46,380 nt of DNA, from the NCBI GenBank assembly GCA_000173575.1, contig ABYL01000047.1:1-46380 (forward strand), in the 5' to 3' direction. The notes below the pieces were generated by a model, which ran no database searches, was not told the origin of the DNA, and saw only the letters and a list, made by a program, of their open reading frames with translations. This document shows positions 43,110 to 46,380 of this stretch, piece after piece (positions within the stretch are counted from its first letter, which is position 1; each line of letters opens with the position of its first letter). The stretch is from Burkholderia sp. H160 (lineage in GTDB: Bacteria > Pseudomonadota > Gammaproteobacteria > Burkholderiales > Burkholderiaceae). Both the position numbers and the translations under genes were made by a program.

Positions 43110-43784
43110 CTACGGATTTACTGGCTCCGCGGACGACACCAAGCCGCTCTCTATTCCGTAACGCACCAAGTCCGCGTCCCGTTCGATACTCAATTTGAGC
43201 ATTGCTGAGCTCTTTTGCGTACTGATCGTTTTTTTACTGCGACGCAAAAGCTCAGCAATTTCAGTCACCGACATCCCAGACACAAAGAAGCGCACGACTT
43301 CCAATTCCCGTCGGGTCAATGGGGAGCCAGCCGTGCTACCCCGAGTGCCCGATTTGATCGCGTTAGCAATTGTCGCCATTCGCGGCGACAGGTAGCGGCC
43401 GTTCGCGTACGCGGCATGAACCGCGATCGTCAGATTACTAATCGGATCCGCCTTGCTGAAAATACAGCAGTTCCCTGCCTGCATCAGCAGGCGCAAAACC
43501 ACCGGATTTTCCATCATGCTCAGAACAACCAGCCTGACGTTCGGATAGCGCTGGTGAATGGCAGAGAAAAGCGCCAGTCCGTCGCCATAACTTCCGCCGG
43601 GCATCACGTAGTCCGAGACCAGCACGTCGCAAGGCGAGTTGGTCAGCGCGGCCATGAGTTCGGTCGAATTTTTTGCAGTGCCAACTACGGATATCGTACT
43701 GCTTCTTTCGAGTTCGTATCGCACGCCTTCGAGTATCACGGGATGATCGTCCGCGAGTATTACGCGGATTGTGGATGAGGTCAT
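43110..43784 (-). CDS. RcsB-like response regulator (first of two paralogues)
   Basis: A 224-residue NarL/FixJ-type response regulator. The receiver domain holds Asp12, Asp13, phospho-acceptor Asp58 (DVLVSDYVMP) and Lys111; MPGGSYGDGLALF is the loop typical of RcsB. The C-terminal LuxR-type HTH (about 155-210) reads LTRRELEVVRFFVSGMSVTE, RSKKTISTQKSSAMLKL, as in RcsB. RcsB controls capsule and envelope-stress genes in enterobacteria, but no histidine kinase is adjacent here. A second copy lies 1.1 kb to the right on the same strand. Confidence 0.9.
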   Translation of the reverse strand: MTSSTIRVILADDHPVILEGVRYELERSSTISVVGTAKNSTELMAALTNSPCDVLVSDYVMPGGSYGDGLALFSAIHQRYPNVRLVVLSMMENPVVLRLLMQAGNCCIFSKADPISNLTIAVHAAYANGRYLSPRMATIANAIKSGTRGSTAGSPLTRRELEVVRFFVSGMSVTEIAELLRRSKKTISTQKSSAMLKLSIERDADLVRYGIESGLVSSAEPVNP

Positions 43785-44266
43785 AGTCGACTTCCGTAGA
43801 AATGGTAACTAGCGGCATTCAGGCCGCCTTGAAAATGGGGGGCGGCCCTCGCTATCAAGACAGGCTTCGAGAAGAGCGACGGGTATGGAGGTAAAAAATC
43901 GTCGGGAATAACCAGCGCTGGCGGGTTGGGACTTTGCGGGCCACGCTAGCGCCAGCAACCGCACCCGAATCACCTTATCGAACGGCCTCGGCAACACTCG
44001 CTTCGTCTAAAGCAGGCAGATGATCATAGTGAGCCGCAAAGCGTCGATTCATCGGCTCGCACTCACCTCTCCACTACCTTGCGCGGTCCGCTCAAACATC
44101 CTTGCGACGAGTCTCTGCCACTAGTTTCTGCTGCCGTGCCCGCCTTAATTCCGAAACCACCATCGTCACGCGTATAAAGCGTTGCTGATCGCAGAGCAAA
44201 GCAGGTCATGATGGAATTCAAATAGAATTTCTCCTTAGTGCTTCTAATGCCATGTCTTATGGGACG

Positions 44267-44303
44267 ATGGCAAGGGGCAGACTTTATTTCTGCGCCCTGC
44301 CAT
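44267..44303. repeat. 15-bp hairpin with two mismatches
   Basis: ATGGCAAGGGGCAGA (44267-44281) pairs with TCTGCGCCCTGCCAT (44289-44303) except at two positions, leaving a 7-base loop. No T-run follows in either direction, so it is not a standard terminator. Confidence 0.7.
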
Positions 44304-44374
44304 CAGCAATAGGCGCAGTCCTATATATGAGAGAACATCAGAAAATGGGACCATGCCTACCTTCGTGCCCATCA

Positions 44375-44408
44375 GCCGGGAACTTGCTATCGCTATCATG
44401 TTCCCGGC
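44375..44408. repeat. 9-bp perfect inverted repeat
   Basis: GCCGGGAAC (44375-44383) and GTTCCCGGC (44400-44408) enclose 16 bases that contain GCTAT twice. No T-run follows. Confidence 0.7.
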
Positions 44409-44864
44409 AGTCCAGTTGGCTCAATCTAGATCTTCATGTTTGACAGCGAATGGGTAGGGAATCGGTCAGGACATGTTTTTCAAACCAGTGGCGCGCGAAA
44501 CGCTGGCCCAACGCGTGTCGCCAACCAGTTGGATTCACCTGGTTTACAGAGTGCGGAGCAACGCGGGACGAATACAGCGTCCGACACTTGACGCAACCAT
44601 ATATGGAGTCGAGGGCTAATCGATAGTCACGATGGCTCGGCAAAATATGCCAATGCCAGAGCGGCCCTTCCGGACCGTCATCGCCCGACAGCCGCGCCTA
44701 TGCGGCCGTGAAAGTCAAGATCCCGGGCCTGCACCTGTCAGGCATGTGTCCGTCAGAGCGACCGTTCCCTTCAACAACGGCGGCCGTTCCACGGGAACGC
44801 AGGCATCCCACGAGCGCTATTGGATATATATGTCTTTTGAAAAGCATAGGACCGCTTCCCGTGC

Positions 44865-45557
44865 TTATTCTGTGGAAGGAGGACTGTCCGATGTTTTCTG
44901 CGACGAAGTCACCATTCCATTTTCCAACGCATATCGGTACAAATCAATTTCTCGTTCGATGCCAAGTTTTTCCATTGCTTTCGATTTCTGGGTACTGATG
45001 GTTTTCTTGCTGCGACTCAACCGCTCGGCAATCTCGTTCACTGTGAGGCCCGACGCAAAAAGACGCACAACTTCGGATTCGCGCTGACTCAGGACGTCCG
45101 ATGATCCCCTGCCACGGCGGTTCCAGTCTATCGACTGGACGATCTCGTTGATCGTCGGCGAATAGTATTTGCCGCCGTGATGGACAGCATGAATGGCGGG
45201 GATAAGGTGGGTGACAGCATCGGATTTGCTCACGATGCAAGTTACACCTTGCGTCACGAGCGCACGTATTACTGCGGGGTTGTCCAGCATCGTTAGGACA
45301 ACGATTTTGATGTCAGGATACCTGCGCTTGATCAGCGAAAACAGGGCAATTCCATCACCGTATTCGCCTGCAGGCATCGCGTAATCGGATACGAGAACGT
45401 CGCACTGTTTGCTCGAGAGAAGCGCGATCAGTTCAGTCGAATTCCTGGCTGTGCCTACCAGCTGGATGGTCCTCACCTCTGAAATCTCATGTTCGATACC
45501 GCTAAGCATGACGGGGTGGTCATCAGCAAGTATGACCCGAATTTCGGACGCGGCCAT
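44865..45557 (-). CDS. RcsB-like response regulator (second of two paralogues)
   Basis: A 230-residue response regulator very similar in design to the one at 43110. The receiver has ADDHPVMLSG, phospho-acceptor Asp58 in DVLVSDYAMPAGEYGDG and SKSD with the conserved Lys. The HTH reads LSQRESEVVRLFASGLTVNE, then RSKKTISTQKSKAMEKLGIE. I start at the ATG at 45557 because MAASEIRVILADDHP aligns with the paralogue; an ATG 9 codons earlier is possible. No histidine kinase lies next to it; it must receive its signal from a kinase elsewhere. Confidence 0.9.
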   Translation of the reverse strand: MAASEIRVILADDHPVMLSGIEHEISEVRTIQLVGTARNSTELIALLSSKQCDVLVSDYAMPAGEYGDGIALFSLIKRRYPDIKIVVLTMLDNPAVIRALVTQGVTCIVSKSDAVTHLIPAIHAVHHGGKYYSPTINEIVQSIDWNRRGRGSSDVLSQRESEVVRLFASGLTVNEIAERLSRSKKTISTQKSKAMEKLGIEREIDLYRYALENGMVTSSQKTSDSPPSTE

Positions 45558-46218
45558 AGTGTCAACATCATAGAAATAGGACATCAGTATGATAGCCACC
45601 AAGAGGTATGTGCGCGCAACGGGTTTACCTTCACATTATGCGATCCTCATTTCTTTTCGGCCACATGCATGAGGCGTTTAACTCATTGCGCTGCGTGTTC
45701 AGTCTTCATCGGCGAGTTCTGTCTTGAAGGAACTCAATCAGACGAGCACGCCGTTGACTTCACTCGAAGCACAGCTATCGCAGGCGTCCACGTCAACCCG
45801 TGATGATGCTGCGCAAATCAGGGCGCAGCTGTAGAGTGATCAGACTCCAGTCGGCCCGTAGAGTGCCGAAAGCCGTTGACATCGCGACCGATCGACCTCG
45901 AAGCGGCGCGCTTTGAACAACTGCAGCACGTGACAGCAGATTCGCCCGCGATTGGGCGACGCGATCACAATTCTCTAGCCTCCCCAACCGAAATGGCGAC
46001 GCGCGTCGAATCCACCAGATGCGCGACTCCACGCCAATGCCCGCCTCAAGCGTGCCGACGAATACCTTCCTGGCACCGATGCAGTCCATCGCTCGTTTGG
46101 CCTCGGGCTTTGTTTTGGCTCGGCGCAATGCATAGCCTCACGTAAGCGTTCGCGCACGCACGCGAAATGCCAAGGGTATCCCCGATGCTATTCCGATCGC
46201 CCATCGACAGCTAAATTC
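45558..46218. other. 660-bp stretch before the paa promoter
   Basis: No gene was recognised. The minus strand near 45990-46110 has a protein-like piece (KRAMDCIGARKVFVGTLEAG, IGVESRIWW) inside a longer open frame without a start signal, perhaps a remnant. Confidence 0.35.
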
Positions 46219-46248
46219 AATTGACCGACCGGTCGGTTAATTTATACT
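46219..46248 (+). promoter_or_regulatory. promoter with TetR-type operator before paaA (likely PaaR site)
   Basis: ACCGACCGGTCGGT (46224-46237) is a perfect 14-bp palindrome, extended to 24 bp with one mismatch pair (46219-46242). A promoter overlaps it: -35 TTGACC at 46221-46226 and -10 TATACT at 46243-46248, spaced 16. Palindromes of this kind are bound by TetR-family repressors; in betaproteobacteria PaaR of the TetR family controls paa genes. Confidence 0.75.
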
Positions 46249-46281
46249 GCGTCACATTGCCACTCTTTCTGGATGGTGCCG

Positions 46282-46380
46282 ATGTACACGCAATCCCTCG
46301 ATATCCCCGGCAACGTTGCCCCGCTCGATGCGGACGCGAATTCGCCCGCACAGGCGCGCTTCGACGCGGTCATGGCCGCC
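46282..46380 (+). CDS. paaA: 1,2-phenylacetyl-CoA epoxidase subunit PaaA, N-terminal part
   Basis: The first 33 codons run off the window. MYTQSLDIPGNVAPLDADAN is the N-terminal sequence I recall for PaaA in Burkholderiaceae, continuing ARFDAVMAA as expected. PaaA is the catalytic di-iron subunit of the epoxidase that begins phenylacetate degradation. The TetR-type operator in the promoter fits PaaR control by phenylacetyl-CoA. The identity rests on memory of the N-terminus only. Confidence 0.75.
   Translation, partial: MYTQSLDIPGNVAPLDADANSPAQARFDAVMAA

Larger units (their letters stand above)
43785..44864. other. 1.1-kb gene-free region between two response regulators
   Basis: No gene was recognised on either strand. 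It contains two clear hairpins (44267-44303 and 44375-44408) and a GGCCGCC/GGCGGCC inverted repeat (43822-43828 and 43841-43847, no T-run). It may carry a regulatory RNA or control sites for both regulators. Confidence 0.45.

Noticed and set aside
43822-43847. GGCCGCC/GGCGGCC inverted repeat as a terminator
   Set aside because: No T-run on either strand and a 12-base loop.
1-46380. CRISPR array, tRNA or rRNA genes
   Set aside because: No regularly spaced repeats and no sequence with tRNA or rRNA landmarks was seen by eye; a covariance-model scan would be needed to exclude small RNAs.

Overview
The window looks like an accessory stretch of a GC-rich betaproteobacterial chromosome or megaplasmid, most likely Burkholderiaceae (Paraburkholderia/Caballeronia/Burkholderia type). 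The reasons are the high-GC codon usage, the many LysR, TetR, AraC and IclR regulators each facing or flanking a small metabolic gene, an EmrAB/NodT-type tripartite pump, and a right-hand end that begins a phenylacetate paa operon whose N-terminus I recognise from that family. No rRNA, tRNA, CRISPR array or intact insertion sequence was seen. Everything here is read by eye: family names rest on motifs and recalled consensus, not on searches.

Layout. 1-3284: a disrupted isochorismatase-like gene at the edge, a BON-domain lipoprotein, then an ECF sigma factor, its RskA-like anti-sigma factor and a secreted fasciclin protein, with matching candidate ECF promoters before the sigma operon and before the fasciclin gene. 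3839-6193: two alpha/beta hydrolases (one of the fluoroacetate-dehalogenase type) and a divergent MerR regulator. 6565-13787: a lactonase-like MBL hydrolase, another alpha/beta hydrolase, three LysR regulators, an SDR, an EF-hand-like small protein with a frame break, a LysE-type exporter and a cupin. 13905-18606: a GNAT fragment-like ORF, several small unknown ORFs, a DapA-family aldolase and a decayed tyrosine recombinase. 18603-24225: a PqiB-like MCE protein, a small membrane protein, a DUF3313 lipoprotein, TetR, an isoprenylcysteine-methyltransferase-like protein and a ferric-reductase-like flavocytochrome.

24265-29306 is a self-contained multidrug efflux locus: a CecR-like TetR repressor divergent from HlyD, DHA2 MFS and outer-membrane factor genes, with a promoter overlapping an inverted repeat. 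29307-36944 is looser: a 68-residue small ORF, a soluble chemoreceptor-like protein, a patatin phospholipase, two small secreted proteins (one RcnB-like), a nitroreductase, DinB and AraC.

37241-41452 is the relic of an aromatic meta-cleavage locus: a truncated FadL/TodX porin, intact acetaldehyde dehydrogenase and 4-hydroxy-2-oxovalerate aldolase, a broken MFS transporter and an intact IclR regulator, with a 31-bp nested palindrome before the dehydrogenase. 41529-42964 holds a cyclic-nucleotide-phosphodiesterase-like MBL protein, the C-terminal remnant of an adenylate cyclase, and abutting it the C-terminal remnant of a tryptophanyl-tRNA synthetase. 43110-45557 carries two paralogous RcsB-like response regulators separated by about 1.1 kb without genes but with two strong hairpins. 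The window closes with a palindromic TetR-type operator inside a promoter, and the first 33 codons of paaA.
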